In this document: positions 12,078-24,046 of the stretch, piece after piece | How the letters are laid out: the number at the start of each line of letters is the position of its first letter | How positions within the stretch are numbered: the first letter of the stretch is position 1 | From: Oasisia sp. SBJ-2009 | Taxonomy: Eukaryota > Annelida > Polychaeta > Sabellida > Siboglinidae | DNA length: 64,000 nucleotides | Reading direction: 5' to 3' | NCBI GenBank assembly: GCA_964017155.1 | Contig: OZ024857.1 | Span: forward strand, 5,216,827-5,280,826 | Position numbers and translations under genes: made by a program | The notes under the pieces: model-generated | The model's database searches: none | Seen by the model: the letters and a program-made list of their open reading frames with translations, nothing else | What the model was told of the DNA's origin: nothing

Positions 12078-13687
12078 ATAGTCTGACGACACAACTGGTC
12101 AGTGGTGAACTCTGACGACACAACTGGTCAGTGGTGAACTCTGACGACACAACTGGTCAGTGGTGAACTCTGACGACACAACTGGTCAGTGGTGAACTCT
12201 GACGACACAACTGGTCAGTGGTGAACTCTGACGACACAACTGGTCAGTGGTGAACTCTGACGACATAACTGGTCAGTGGTGAACTCTGACGACACAACTG
12301 GTCAGTGGTGAACTCTGACGACACAACTGGTCAGTGGTGAACTCTGACTACACAACTGGTCAGTGGTGAACTCTGACGACACAACTGGTCAGTGGTGAAC
12401 TCTGACTACACAACTGGTCAGTGGTGAACTCTGACGACACAACTGGTCAGTGGTGAAGTCTGACGACACAACTGGTCAGTGGAGAACTCTGACGACACAA
12501 CTGGTCAGTGGTGAACTCTGACGACACAACTGGTCAGTGGTGAACTCTGACGACACAACTGGTCAGTGGTGAAGTCTGACGACACAACTGGTCAGTGGAG
12601 AACTCTGACGACACAACTGGTCAGTGGTGAACTCTGATGACACAACTGGTCAGTGGTGAACTCTGACGACACAACTGGTCAGTGGTGAACTCTGACGACA
12701 CAACTGGTCAGTGGTGAACTCTGACGACACAACTGGTCAGTGGTGAACTCTGATGACACAACTGGTCAGTGGTGAACTCGGAAGACACAACTGGTCAGTG
12801 GTGAACTCTGACGACACAACTGGTCAGTGGTGAACTCTGACGACACAACTGGTCAGTGGTGAACTCTGACGACACAACTGGTCAGTGGTGAACTCTGACG
12901 ACACAACTGGTCAGTGGTGAACTCTGACTACACAACTGGTCAGTGGTGAACTCTGACGACACAACTGGTCAGTGGTGAAGTCTGACGACACAACTGGTCA
13001 GTGGAGAACTCTGACGACACAACTGGTCAGTGGTGAACTCTGACGACACAACTGGTCAGTGGTGAACTCTGACGACACAACTGGTCAGTGGTGAAGTCTG
13101 ACGACACAACTGGTCAGTGGAGAACTCTGACGACACAACTGGTCAGTGGTGAACTCTGACGACACAACTGGTCAGTGGTGAAGTCTGACGACACAACTGG
13201 TCAGTGGAGAACTCTGACGACACAACTGGTCAGTGGTGAACTCTGATGACACAACTGGTCAGTGGTGAACTCTGACGACACAACTGGTCAGTGGTGAACT
13301 CTGACGACACAACTGGTCAGTGGTGAACTTTGACGACACAACTGGTCAGTGGTGAACTCTGATGACACAACTGGTCAGTGGTGAACTCGGAAGACACAAC
13401 TGGTCAGTGGTGAACTCTGACGACACAACTGGTCAGTGGTGAACTCTGACGACACAACTGGTCAGTGGTGAACTCTGATGACACAACTGGTCAGTGGTGA
13501 ACTCTGATGACACAACTGGTCAGTGGTGAACTCTGACGACACAACTGGTCAGTGGTGAACTCTGATGACACAACTGGTCAGTGGTGAACTCTGATGACAC
13601 AACTGGTCAGTGGTGAACTCTGACGACACAACTGGTCAGTGGTGAACTCTGATGACACAACTGGTCAGTGGTGAACTCGGATGACAC
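12078..13687. repeat. Satellite array, 29-bp unit (CTGACGACACAACTGGTCAG core)
   Basis: About 55 highly similar 29-bp units in WDR4 intron 1. Variants include GAAGTCTG for GAACTCTG, GGAGAACT for GGTGAACT, TGATGAC for TGACGAC, and GAACTCGGAAGAC. The last occurs at 12776 and 13385, exactly 609 bases (21 units) apart. GAAGTCTG units at 12455 and 12571 recur 522 bases (18 units) later at 12977 and 13093, and 12571 also recurs 609 bases later at 13180. This shows block duplication plus a three-unit length change. Confidence 0.98.
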
Positions 13688-13904
13688 TGATTCACACAGA
13701 CACACTGTGGTGTCACTCGATGTGATGAAATATTGTGATAACATCATAACACTGATGACACAATGTGATATCACTTTTGACATCACACTCTGACAATAAT
13801 ATACACCCTGTGATTCTGGTGACAGATTGACAATTAATTAAATTAGAGAGACCTGTCTGTAAAATCCATTGTGTATGGGTAGAAATATCACTCAACAAGG
13901 TGAC

Positions 13905-14045
13905 TTGTAAAAAAGATGGACCAGAAAAGTTATGCCTTGAAATGGGTGTAAATTGGTGTCACATGTGTGATTGTAATTTATTTCAGGTCATAAAACACAT
14001 CTCAACTGGCTAGTATATGTATACAAGTAAACATCCATGTGTCCA
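13905..14045 (-). mobile_element. Copy 2 (partial, inverted) of the MITE-like family
   Basis: Read on the minus strand, this matches the middle of the 19.2-kb copy: TTTATGACCTGAAAT, then a CACA...TTGACACCAATT-type block and TTTCAAGGCATAAC. Only the left half of the element is recognisable. The boundaries are approximate. Confidence 0.55.
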
Positions 14046-14649
14046 CCAAAAAAAGTGTGACTGCCAAATTGTTTATCCTGCATAAAGTTAAGAGACATAC
14101 AGGTGAGTTATGTAACAACCTGATCAAGTCTGCATCTACAAAAGCACTCATATGGCACATGCTACGCACGAGATCATTTTCATCTATTCCAGAATACAAA
14201 ATAAGATCACAAACAAACAGTCCAATATGCACAGCTATCTAATTGCAATATCATATATTCACTGCACTCACTGACACTTGCACTACCCAAGGTACGTCTT
14301 AAGACACTGGCAGTGGTGCAATAGATGCCAGAGAGACGGGCAACAGGGAGACAGATGGAGAGACACATCTATGTACTGTAGTTCTGATCATTTACAAATT
14401 GGAACAATTATCATAAATACGTAGGCCTGAGCAAATTCCCAAAAATTCGAAATCATGAAGCCTGACTAGTGAATGTTCTGTTTTATAAAATAATTATAAG
14501 CAATTTGTAAGTGCAACTTTCAAACTGCAAAAACTACTTCCTGAACAGATTTTATTGAAACACAATTTTATTTTGCAAATCCTTAGTTGCACTATGTATT
14601 ATTTTGTTAAGACTTAAGAATATATATTAATAAACAAGGCGGGGACATT

Positions 14650-15530
14650 GTAGCTCTATCAGATGGTGTCAGGGATTTTCTAGCTTTTGTTCTGTCTCAA
14701 GTGGTGTTAAACAGGGTGGTATCCTTTCCCCCACCTTTTCAATATGTACATGGATGACTTAAGTGTAAATCTCAACAAATTACAGATTGGTTGTATTTAT
14801 GCTGGCACCTTATTAATCAACCACTTGATGTATGGTGATGACCTCTGTATTTTTCTCCCAGTGTTGCTGGTTTGAGAAAACTTACATATTGCTGTGCCAA
14901 GTATGATGAATTGTTCAACATTACACATACTGTCAACAAATCTTGTATGGTCATCAACAACAAACCCCCAAAATATTCAATGTGTCAATCGCAACAATCG
15001 TCCATCACTTTATACTACAAAATGTACCCACAGCTGTATCTGGGTCACATGATCAATGACAACCTTACTGATGATGATGACACTGCTTGACAAACAAGAT
15101 GTCTTTATGCACAAGGTAATGTTTTAGTCCTTCCACCAAAATTACTTTTTTCAATTGTACTGTGCTCCAAATAAAAAATCTGAGCTTGAAAAACATTGCT
15201 GTCACATACAATAACAGTTTCAGAATGTTATTTAACTTGCAATCAAGATGTAATGCAAGTTTTATGTTTGCCAGTCATTGCCACCAACTACATTAAATCA
15301 TAGTCTCTTGTGCCATCTTCATCAGTCTAAAAACCGTTTTTGTTTAACTGCTTCCAATTGTACACTTGTATTGTACCCTATTTTTAATAATTATTTGTTA
15401 ACACTCCTTCACAATTTATTTTCATGACCTACCGGTATATGTTTATTACTATTTACAAACTTATTTTTTACTTGTACCTCATAATTGTCTTAATTGTATT
15501 TTATGTATGGTACTTTTTGTCATTAAATAA
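14650..15530 (+). mobile_element. Decayed LINE (non-LTR retrotransposon) reverse-transcriptase fragment
   Basis: Conserved RT landmarks appear in order: SGVKQGGILSP (from about 14700), LFNMYMDDLSVNLNKLQIGC, INHLMYGDDLCIF with YGDD (14831-14842) in place of the usual YADD catalytic motif, SVAGLRKL, YLGHMINDNLTDDDD (about 15034-15087), and a thumb-like VTYNNSFRMLFNLQSRC near 15210. A frameshift follows LSP, another follows IFLP, and a TGA ends the DDDDTA segment, so it is a pseudogene. The endonuclease and 5' part are missing, typical of 5' truncation. The 3' end runs into ATTAAATAAACATTA and a (TA)n tract, possibly its tail. Confidence 0.88.
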
Positions 15531-15532
15531 AC

Positions 15533-15533
<1 letters not shown>

Positions 15534-15577
<44 letters not shown>
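15534..15577. repeat. (TA)n microsatellite at the 3' end of the LINE fragment
   Basis: About 22 TA dinucleotides directly after the LINE remnant's A-rich end. Confidence 0.95.
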
Positions 15578-15582
<5 letters not shown>

Positions 15583-16029
15583 CCTTTGTGACTATTAATT
15601 AGTACCATGTGTCACTTTCCCAGACCATTCTCACAAAAACTAGATATTTGCCACACAAAAACGAAATGTTAGGTTTACATATAAAATTCCTTACAACTTC
15701 ACTTCTATTTTAGCTTACAAACTATTCAGCGTACTTGTCTTGCCCAGGACCCTTTCATTAAGAATCTTAAAATTGTTTTTGTGTGATGTTGGGGATATTG
15801 TTAATGCTGTATTAACATCGCGACTCGTGGATACGGAGGGTCTACCGGGTACTCAGGTAGGACATTGATGGAAATACTTTCACTTTATGTCTTACAACCA
15901 GTCTGGAGCCAAGGCCAGCATGCCAACTGCACTTGTCAATTAATACAACTTGGGAGCAAGGACAACATGACAAAGCCCGGGCGGAGTACCTGGCCTCGAT
16001 ACCTGTGTGTATGTGTGCCTCTGTGTGTG

Positions 16030-16450
16030 AAGCTTTTAGTGGCGTCCGTTCATTAAATCTGGCGCGTCGCACACCTCCACAGGGCAAGGCACAAGAAAGC
16101 CCCGGCTCACACCGCCAGGAAATGGCTTGTTTCAGAGCGGCGCGTTTTTACAGTTCACTGCATATTCATGCCAGTTGCCACGACGACGCCGTACCACCAC
16201 CGGGCGGAAACGCACCGTGGCCACTCGACTGGAATTGCTTTAATGTCAAGAAGAGATTTGCCACGAGAGTGATTACATAAATGGCGCATTAAAATTAAAT
16301 GAAAGCATGACGCAGGCAAATGCACGAATCGCAGGTTATCAGCGCCACAGTGGCGCCGCGCTCGTGACGCGCTGTATCTGGTGAAAGAGGTTCGCTTTCT
16401 GTGTAAAATGTCACAAACAAACGCGGCATACATTCGGGTTGACGATTATC
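16030..16450. promoter_or_regulatory. CpG-rich candidate regulatory island in WDR4 intron 1
   Basis: GC- and CpG-rich and non-repetitive, with GGCGCGTCGCAC, CAGCGCCACAGTGGCGCC (partly palindromic), and TTAAAATTAAATG/GTGATTACATAAATGGCGC homeodomain-like sequence. Open frames on both strands look like composition effects and match no family. Confidence 0.35.
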
Positions 16451-17399
16451 ACAAAGTGCACCCTCGTATGCTGCAAACTACCGTGTCATTGAGTGTAACA
16501 GTCATTGTTTGTGTCTCGATGCGCCATTTTAAAAATAAACCTCTGATTTAGTGATCTGGTCGTTTGTAAGTGCATTCTAATAAACAATTTGACATAGATT
16601 GCTCGCACTGATTCCAGATTTAATTCATTCACAAGTAGAATGTATCAAAAGATAATATGAATCGGTCTCCGAGAGACTGAGGGTAACTAGGCATGCCATC
16701 CATGAAAGGAAATATTGACATTGTTAGATGACCATAGATATCTCCGTTAAATGTTTCATGGCCAGATAATGGGCCACAAAGGTAACGTCCACTCATGTAG
16801 TAAAAATGTGTTCAGTGATGGCAAAGAATCACTCAGAAATGTCAAAAAGCATAAATATTTCCCTTGATGACTAATTCACCTAACCTCAAATTTAATATCA
16901 ATGGAAGTATTCAGCTGCACTGCATTTACAACACAACACAAATTGTATTTATGTAAGCAATTTAATTGTTAACTACATCTTTGTAATGTATACAGATAAA
17001 TGAATTGAATGGACCAAATGCCTCATTTAAAAATCATGCAAAATATTATGGTCACCCTTTGTCAAAAAATTATATTAAATTGCATTTTCACAAACCACAC
17101 ATCCAGCTACAAAGTATAAGGATCTGGATCAAAAACCCACCCAGTAAAAATGGTCAAGAGGGCCATTGACCACTTTCCAGATTCAGGTAATAGTAACAAT
17201 AAGCCTACCTATTTTCTTTAAAAAAATCCATAAAAACTTCACAGGCACTTAAGACAAAGGGCTAGTAAAATCTCAAAAACTGTTTGTATGTAGGTAAATA
17301 TGTACAGCTAAATAGAAATGTTTTATGACAGCAGAATTGTGAAATATATTGTCTGACTTAACAATAGCTGTGTGATATGCATCAGGAGGACTCTCCTGG
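16451..17399. other. WDR4 intron 1, no features
   Basis: AT-rich unique sequence. I see nothing specific. Confidence 0.5.
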
Positions 17400-17404
17400 G
17401 AGGG

Positions 17405-17640
17405 TTTTTGACCACAAGGGCTTTACACTGAGAGCGTTTTTAAACCTTTTTAAGCCAGTTTGATCATTTTAACTAGCCAAGAGGAGATTGTAGCTCATTT
17501 GATCTCATCAGTCTTGGCTAGCTTATATGAAACAAACAGCCTCCTGCGACCCTTCCGTAGGGCTGGATTCGAGGTCACCTTCCGACCGCAAGGGCTTTAC
17601 ACTGAGAGCGTTTTTAACTGACAGGCTTTTAACTTGAGAG
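17405..17640 (+). mobile_element. Possible tRNA-derived SINE, duplicated tail
   Basis: GATTGTAGCTCATTTGATC (17486-17504) resembles a tRNA 5' end/A box, and GGATTCGAGGTC (17565-17576) a T-loop/B box, about 75 bases apart as in pol III promoters. A 33-base segment containing AAGGGCTTTACACTGAGAG occurs twice, about 172 bases apart (from about 17411 and 17583), as if the tail of one copy precedes a second copy. CTAGCCAAGA (17473-17482) and TCTTGGCTAG (17512-17521) form inverted arms, which an ordinary tRNA head does not explain. Tentative. Confidence 0.35.
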
Positions 17641-19150
17641 TTACTAACCAGGCCGGCCTTTGACCATTTCCTATTTGGACATCAATCACACAGTCACTGC
17701 ACAGAATGACCCCCAGAATGTCCCACAATAACTCTCTACGTGATGGTAAAACACTGACAGGTGCATGAGATAAAAACCCATATATCAGAGGATCTTTTTC
17801 TGTATCACTCAGACAGATAAACTGATGCACAGCACAAAATTGCTCATGTGGAAATTCATGCTCTATAAACATCCACAATCTGATATTTGTGTGAATGTTA
17901 CTTAATGCATATTTTGTCATTTAAACAACCTTTAAAATTAATATTAATATTAAAATCCTCTGTTGATGTTATGAACAGTTTAAACTTGGACTTCCATGTT
18001 GTTATGTTTCACTGATACAAAATTATCTTTGTTCATTGTTCTGCAAAATTCTGCGATTTTGTTTTTTGAGTTTTACCCATTTACCATAAATAACAGTCAC
18101 CTCTGTCTCTGCCATGGCACCAATGATGTAACAGCCAACAGTCTGCAATACATGGTTCACCCAACAGTCAGCTTTCTACAAGGATTTTATGTAAGAACAC
18201 ATGGAGACTGCATTCTGCCACTTCAGTGCAACATGTGGCTCTTTTATTCCTTCATAATAATGTAACACATGTTGATGTAACACAGGTATAGCTGTACTTT
18301 AAAATCTGTTACAAAAATCTTACTGTCCATACTAATAGTATCACTTTTAATTTCTAGCATTTATTTAGTAAATTGACTGATAACACCAGGCATTCAACAT
18401 TGAAAAGTCGAAGCAATTCATCCATATTACCATAAATGCCACTTATGACAGACGCCAATTTATATTTAATTATCTACAGACAAAAGCTTTCCCCTCCCCA
18501 CCCCGACAGAGAGTCGACACTGTAATAATCAACAACAATAGCCAAAGTGCGTTTAAACAAATATCTTCCAGCACTTCACCTCATCACACTGAAAGACATG
18601 TAACATATGGTATCATTATTACACCCCGCCCACACACCCACCCCCTCAACTTCCCCCCCCCCCCCCTAGATTGACAGGCATCTATTTCCATCCAAGTCAT
18701 AATATCCACTATGTAACAGTCAACAACAGCAATACTCAACCCGCAAATAAACCACTTCCAATCCAACGCATTGTCTGACGCGTAACACATGTGACATACA
18801 CACCCACATCCCTACAACCCCCCCCCCTGGACCCCCCTGTCACCAGATGTCCCCTGGTCACACCCAGCGAGTTAGTTGACCACGCGGTATCATGCCACTA
18901 AGCCACGCGTGGCAACAAAGACCACGCGCACACCTGTGCACGCAGACAAACATGACGACAAAGACCTCCGCATCAAAGACATCTGTGCACACAGATATAT
19001 TGTCACGCATTATCCTCCGTGTAGCTGAGTACACAGCCGCGGGGACACGCCACACAATGCACCATTCTCCTGCTGCCTGTCTCCCTCCGTGTGTGTGTGT
19101 TCATGTGTTACGTGTGTTTCACATGTGTGTACTTTCACGTTTGTGTTCAC
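17641..19150. other. WDR4 intron 1, unique sequence with C-runs
   Basis: A minus-strand open frame of 107 codons at 17597-17920 has a protein-like composition but no recognisable motif. Poly-C runs occur at 18653-18666 and near 18820-18840. No gene is supported. Confidence 0.4.
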
Positions 19151-19159
19151 CTGTGTTCA

Positions 19160-19418
19160 GGGCTTTATGCAGGATAACATTATTGCCAATCACACATGTT
19201 TTGGAGGATACACGGATGTTACATGTTAAGCCAGTTTACAAAATTTGAATGTGCTTTATGACCTGAAATGGGCTACAAATACACATTTGACACCATTTAC
19301 ACTCACTTTCAAGACATAACTAACAATATCTACCACCCATCCACCCATATTTCTACCCGTCCATATTAGTTTTTACCCGTCCAGATGACGGGTGGACGGG
19401 TCTCTACATAAAGCTATG
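19160..19418 (+). mobile_element. Copy 3 of the MITE-like family, with target duplication
   Basis: Bounded by 10-base direct repeats CCTGTGTTCA at 19150-19159 and 19419-19428. The inner ends are inverted repeats: GGGCTTTATGCAGGATAA on the left, and GTCTCTACATAAAGCTATG on the right, whose complement reads CATAGCTTTATGTAGAGAC. The interior has CTTTATGACCTGAAATGGG, GACACCATTTACAC and ACGGGTGGACGGGTCTCT. About 260 bases, non-coding. A non-autonomous DNA transposon making target duplications of about 8-10 bp is the likeliest class. Confidence 0.7.
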
Positions 19419-19428
19419 CCTGTGTTCA

Positions 19429-20504
19429 TGCCATCACTAGTTCACGCCGCCCACACAAGAAGGAAGATCTTGACCTAAACTAATTGTAGACTCGTGGTCA
19501 AAAACGGGCAGCATTAACAAAGAAAGACAGTGAAGAGGCCACCCAACACACATCTGTGCACCCCATCTGTGCAAACCATATGTACTTGAAAATGAACAGA
19601 CAAATTATGTTAACTCTATCGTGCCGTGTTTTTAGCATGCAAGCTGTGGATTCTGTTGTCTCATATCACGTGTATTTCCCCCGTACACGTAGGCACCGAC
19701 AAGGTATCTTGTTGCACATCATTTATTTACAGACTGTTGCTATTTGTTATTAACTTTTTACAATGACACACACACACACACAGAATCATTATAATTAAAC
19801 AAACACATGATTCATCACAATTTCTGACAGTATTCCAAATTATTTGGGTTGTTTGGGTGCCACATCCGTAAAAAGAACTTTAATTAGTATGATGATGAAT
19901 GCTGCAGATGTGCTGAATATGAGAAAGAACTCATTCTTACAATATTATTGTTCACTAAAAGTCATGCCAGATGAATTCTGAATTGTTTGCCTTTATAGCA
20001 ATTTTTTATCTTGTCTAATGTTGTTAAATCTTTTAAAGACTACATATATTGCAAAACAAACCAGTTATCTGCTCACCACGATGACAAGTAAGAAATCATC
20101 AGTGTGAAACACAAACGCTCGTTGAGGACCACACCCATTTTAATGGCTGCCTTGTAATGTTATGATATATACCCACAATTTTCCTGGATATCACACACCT
20201 TCTCGCTAGTAAAAAACTGGAGGTAATAAATTGAACGATTATGATCTTCACTTCACGTGCCTTTGATCTGATCATACCTACGCGCCATTAAAATACAATC
20301 TATTACTGCCACAATAAGCTTGAGATATGTCCCCTGTCACTGAGGTGTTCCATTCATAAGGGTGTACAACAAAAACGGTTACGCGTGTGTGATACCAGCT
20401 GGTACACACGACACGTAAACCGACCCGGCATCAATACGTGAAGAATGACGGCATGACGCAGGAGGTGATGCATTGACATCATATGTTCGCGGGCGGTGAA
20501 GGTA
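19429..20504. other. WDR4 intron 1, no features
   Basis: Unique sequence. A short (AC)n run lies near 19768-19782. Nothing else stands out. Confidence 0.5.
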
Positions 20505-20930
20505 GCCATGACAAGTGAACCACAAAGGTACACGAAACAATACAGGACCACAACGTCACCGTGAATGTAGGTCCCACACAACACATCCCCACGTCTAATT
20601 CACGTATCAGTTTATGATTGATGCATGTTTTCCAGTCTAACGCAAGTGAAAAAAATGCAGAAGCAACAACAACATTACTTGTATCATGTTGCATTGAAAA
20701 AGAAATTGAAACTCGCCATGACAAGTGAACCACAAAGTCTAGCACGAAACAATACAGGAGCACAACGTCACCGTGAATGTAGGTGCCACACAAAACATCC
20801 CTACGTCTGATTCACGTGTCAGTTTATGATTGATAGATGTTTTCCAGTCTAATGCAAGTGAAAGAAACGTAGAAGCAACAACAATGTTTACATGCATCAT
20901 CTTGTATTGGAAAACGAAACTGTAACATGT
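20505..20930. repeat. Tandem duplication of a 210-bp segment (two copies)
   Basis: GCCATGACAAGTGAACCACA starts at 20505 and again at 20715. Both copies continue through ACGTCACCGTGAATGTAGGT, CAGTTTATGATTGAT and TTTTCCAGTCTAA with scattered substitutions. The two copies have diverged visibly, so the duplication is not recent. Confidence 0.85.
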
Positions 20931-20944
20931 AACTTTGCAACTTG

Positions 20945-21400
20945 GGAATGGCAGCTGACAGGGTACCAAGGGAAGTGATGAGATGGGCCATGAGGAAATC
21001 AGGTGTGTAAGAGTGGCAGGTGAGGGCAGGAATGGTGCTTTACTGTGAGGGGAGTACTGTGAAAGACCGGGCGTGGAGACAGCAGCAGCTTCAAGGTGAA
21101 GCCAGGCCTGCACCAGAGCTCAGTACTGAGTGACTTGAGTCCTCGTCTGTTTGCCATTGTGATGGTGAGAGGAGGTGAGAGCAGTATCCTGGGAGCTATT
21201 GGTGATCTTATCCTTATGGCAACAACCAGGGAAGCCAAGAGAAGGCAGCTGCTGGTGTGGCATGTGAGCTTGGTGGCCAAAGGACTGAAGGTGGACAGTG
21301 GGAAAATAAAGCTGACAGTCAGCGTGGGTGACAGAGACGTCTGAGACGAGTGAAGTCACAGTCTGGTGCTTGGCCATGTGGAGTCTGTGGAATATTTATG
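20945..21400 (+). mobile_element. Decayed LINE reverse-transcriptase fragment
   Basis: Starts with RVPREVMRWAMRKSGV, stop, EWQVRAGMVL, matching the RVPR..I.WALR..GV.EWLV...MY block of RT. It continues as KPGLHQSSVLSDL (for VGLHQGSVLSPL) and LFAIVM. The catalytic YADD segment has decayed to IGDLILMA. Then come LLVWHVSLVAKGLKVDSGKI and, after a stop and frame change, SQSGAWPCGVCG, the usual cysteine motif after the RT. Stops and frameshifts show it is dead. Both ends are missing. Confidence 0.85.
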
Positions 21401-21451
21401 ATGGTTATGCAACAAACTGAACATTTTGAAAAGAACAGAAAAATAAATCTG

Positions 21452-21454
<3 letters not shown>

Positions 21455-21530
<76 letters not shown>

Positions 21531-21562
21531 CTGCGTGAGTGAGTGAGTGAGTGAGTGCGTGA
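21455..21562. repeat. (GT)n followed by (GTGA)n
   Basis: About 37 GT dinucleotides, then GTGA tetranucleotides from about 21535. It follows the LINE fragment closely. Confidence 0.97.
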
Positions 21563-22119
21563 GTGCGTGTGTGCATTCGTGTTTCACATTTTAAATATGA
21601 TGCATGATGAATATCCTTCTCATGACAATAAAGTGAATTGAATTTAAATTATGTTCATATGTTTATGTTCATATGCGTGTGTGTAAGCATATTCTAGTTC
21701 ATATGTGTTTTTGTGAATACATATGTGAGTGCATGTGTATTTATTTATCAACCATGTCATTGCTCAATGATACAAAACAACACAATCATTCATCATTTTA
21801 TTATATTATTCGACCAGAGAAAATAGTATTTATAGAGCTCTTTATGTGAACGGTTTATTGGTGGGATATTGCTCCACTTCACTCGGCTATTGCTTGGCAT
21901 GAATAGTCAATTTTATGGAGTCTTTCATAACCGCATAAATTTCAGCATCACCTCGTCATATGTGTAGATAATGACAGACGCACAACATTTCCACAACATC
22001 TTGTCAGACCATCAACATCTGAAGGTTGTTTATAAACACTAAGACCAGCACCGACCCACAAAGGGATTCAAACTTTTATTTATTCTCTATTATGTAATGC
22101 TATTTTAATAGCAATCACA
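21563..22119. other. WDR4 intron 1, no features
   Basis: AT-rich unique sequence. Nothing recognised. Confidence 0.5.
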
Positions 22120-22281
22120 ATGGATGGATGGATGGGTGGGTGGGTGGGTGGGTGGGTGGGTGGATGGATGGATGGATGGATGGATGGATGGATGGATGGA
22201 TGGATGGATGGATGGATGGATGGATGGATGGATGGATGGATGGATGGATGGATGGATGGATGGATGGATGGATGGATGGAA
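22120..22281. repeat. (GGAT)n / (GGGT)n microsatellite
   Basis: About 40 tetranucleotides. The left end is TGGG-type and the rest TGGA. Open frames through it (MDGW, IHPS repeats) are artefacts of the repeat. Confidence 0.97.
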
Positions 22282-23290
22282 GGAAGAAACATAGGGCCGT
22301 TAGAAATGCATTACTATAGAAAACATTGCATATCCGATGTATCGAAAACATACCCAACCTGGAAGTATGTTGTATAATCTCACAATCAATCAGCCATAAG
22401 AAATCATTCTTAAAACAGTCCAAAGATACAAACTATAAACTCTTGGACATGTGACAAGATCAAAATTGTGTTTTCAAACATGTTTGAAGAAAGATAAATT
22501 TTACAGTTCTAAGAGCTAGACAATAGTATCAAAGAATGATCAGAGCTGAGCTTCACAGAGAGCCCTGAGGCAGCCAAGAATCAACTGAGATGGAAAACTC
22601 TCGTGAAAAAGTGTCTGATGTCAGGACTTAGATGGGTCTACATTCATGTAAAATTTTGTAACGCATCATACTGTTCCAGCCTAACCATAATAGTAAAGTA
22701 ACTGTGTTAAGTTACACAAACTTGCTTCACTGCCATCACGTCATCTAATGCCCCAAAAAACACCCTAATTGCCTCGTTGTTAAAAGTGCTCAGGAAACAT
22801 TCGCGTACAACATGCAATCCACTTTGTCAGCAACCTTCAATGAGGTAATGCCAGATAAATCAGTTAGTTAATGAAGACCAAACTTCAGTTCTCTAATCAG
22901 TGTGCGTGATATCACTTGTTATGTTGTTCTCACAAGCCCCCGCTCTCACCCCCCCCCCCACCCCATCAGTGACTGAACACCACGTCAACAAATGCCATCA
23001 CATCAACAGAAAGAAAGACATCCACAATGAGCAGTGATTTTTTTCACAGTTTTGTCCCTGAAAAAAGATGTAAACAGCACCAGAGACACTGGTGTACTTA
23101 ACAGCAGATCAAACTTGCAAAAAAAGTATATTATAAATTGTAAAGTTATAAAAACAATCATGTATGCAGTATTAAAAGTATTTATAGGATTACTGAAGTA
23201 TATCTAATCATTTAATCTTTCTAAAATTGCACAAAGATCAAATTAATTTATAAACTATCAAGTAGGTCCAATTATGCTGTAATGTGATTA
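22282..23290. other. WDR4 intron 1, no features
   Basis: AT-rich unique sequence with a poly-C run near 22950. No gene is recognised. Confidence 0.5.
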
Positions 23291-23295
23291 TATAT

Positions 23296-23302
23296 ACACA
23301 CA

Positions 23303-23358
<56 letters not shown>

Positions 23359-23368
23359 CACACACACT
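23296..23368. repeat. (CACG)n followed by (CA)n microsatellite
   Basis: About eleven CGCA tetranucleotides, then about twelve CA dinucleotides. Alternating purine-pyrimidine throughout. Confidence 0.96.
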
Positions 23369-23734
23369 ACTTAATAATATATATATATATATGTATTAAA
23401 TATATTATATATTACATTTCATTTATATTTCTTTTCATCTGAATATAGCTATCAACTACATAATTGTTTATAATTTTGTTATCTACTTTAGAATTATTCC
23501 ACAATTACTTCAGTTGGATATATTAATATAAAAGCATAATTCAATGAGAATGACGTAATTCAATTTACTCTGTAACATCAATTATGGTTTAGGTGTTTTT
23601 CTTTGGAACTGGAAGCAGCTGTGCAATTGTAATGTATAATTGAACTATATTATAATTATATATATATATATATATACTTATTTATATAAGATTATATTGC
23701 GCACAATTCAGATTCACTCCACTGCAGGTCTTCA

Positions 23735-24042
23735 GGCCAGAGTTTTGTGCAGGATACAATTCGTGCAAGTTACCTGGTATATATTTTTGGTAGAAACATC
23801 AACGTTAACTCATGTACCCAGTTGAGATGTTTTTTACAACGTGAGTCGTGAAATAAACTATAAACACACATGTGACACCACCCATTTTCATGGCCTAACT
23901 GACAATATCTATGATGTTTGAAGACCATTATTTTGCTCCTTCTTCTTTTACCGTCCAGTAATGTGTCTGTCTACTTGTCCACAACAGGGTCTACCCGCAC
24001 ATATGACAGGTGGACGGGTCTTGGCATAAAGCTACGCTTTAG
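23735..24042 (+). mobile_element. Copy 4 of the MITE-like family
   Basis: Begins GTTTTGTGCAGGATACAATT and ends GGTGGACGGGTCTTGGCATAA before AGCTACG. Interior blocks TGTGACACCACCCATTTTCA, GCCTAACTGACAATATCTAT and TTTTGCTCCTTCTTCTTTTACC match the 11.0-kb copy. Short flanking matches AGGCCAG/AGGCCTG may be a decayed target duplication. The limits are approximate. Confidence 0.65.
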
Positions 24043-24046
24043 GCCT

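Noticed and set aside
17597..17920. Minus-strand frame of 107 codons with protein-like composition
   Set aside because: No motif recognised, no convincing splice sites, and part of it overlaps the SINE-like element.
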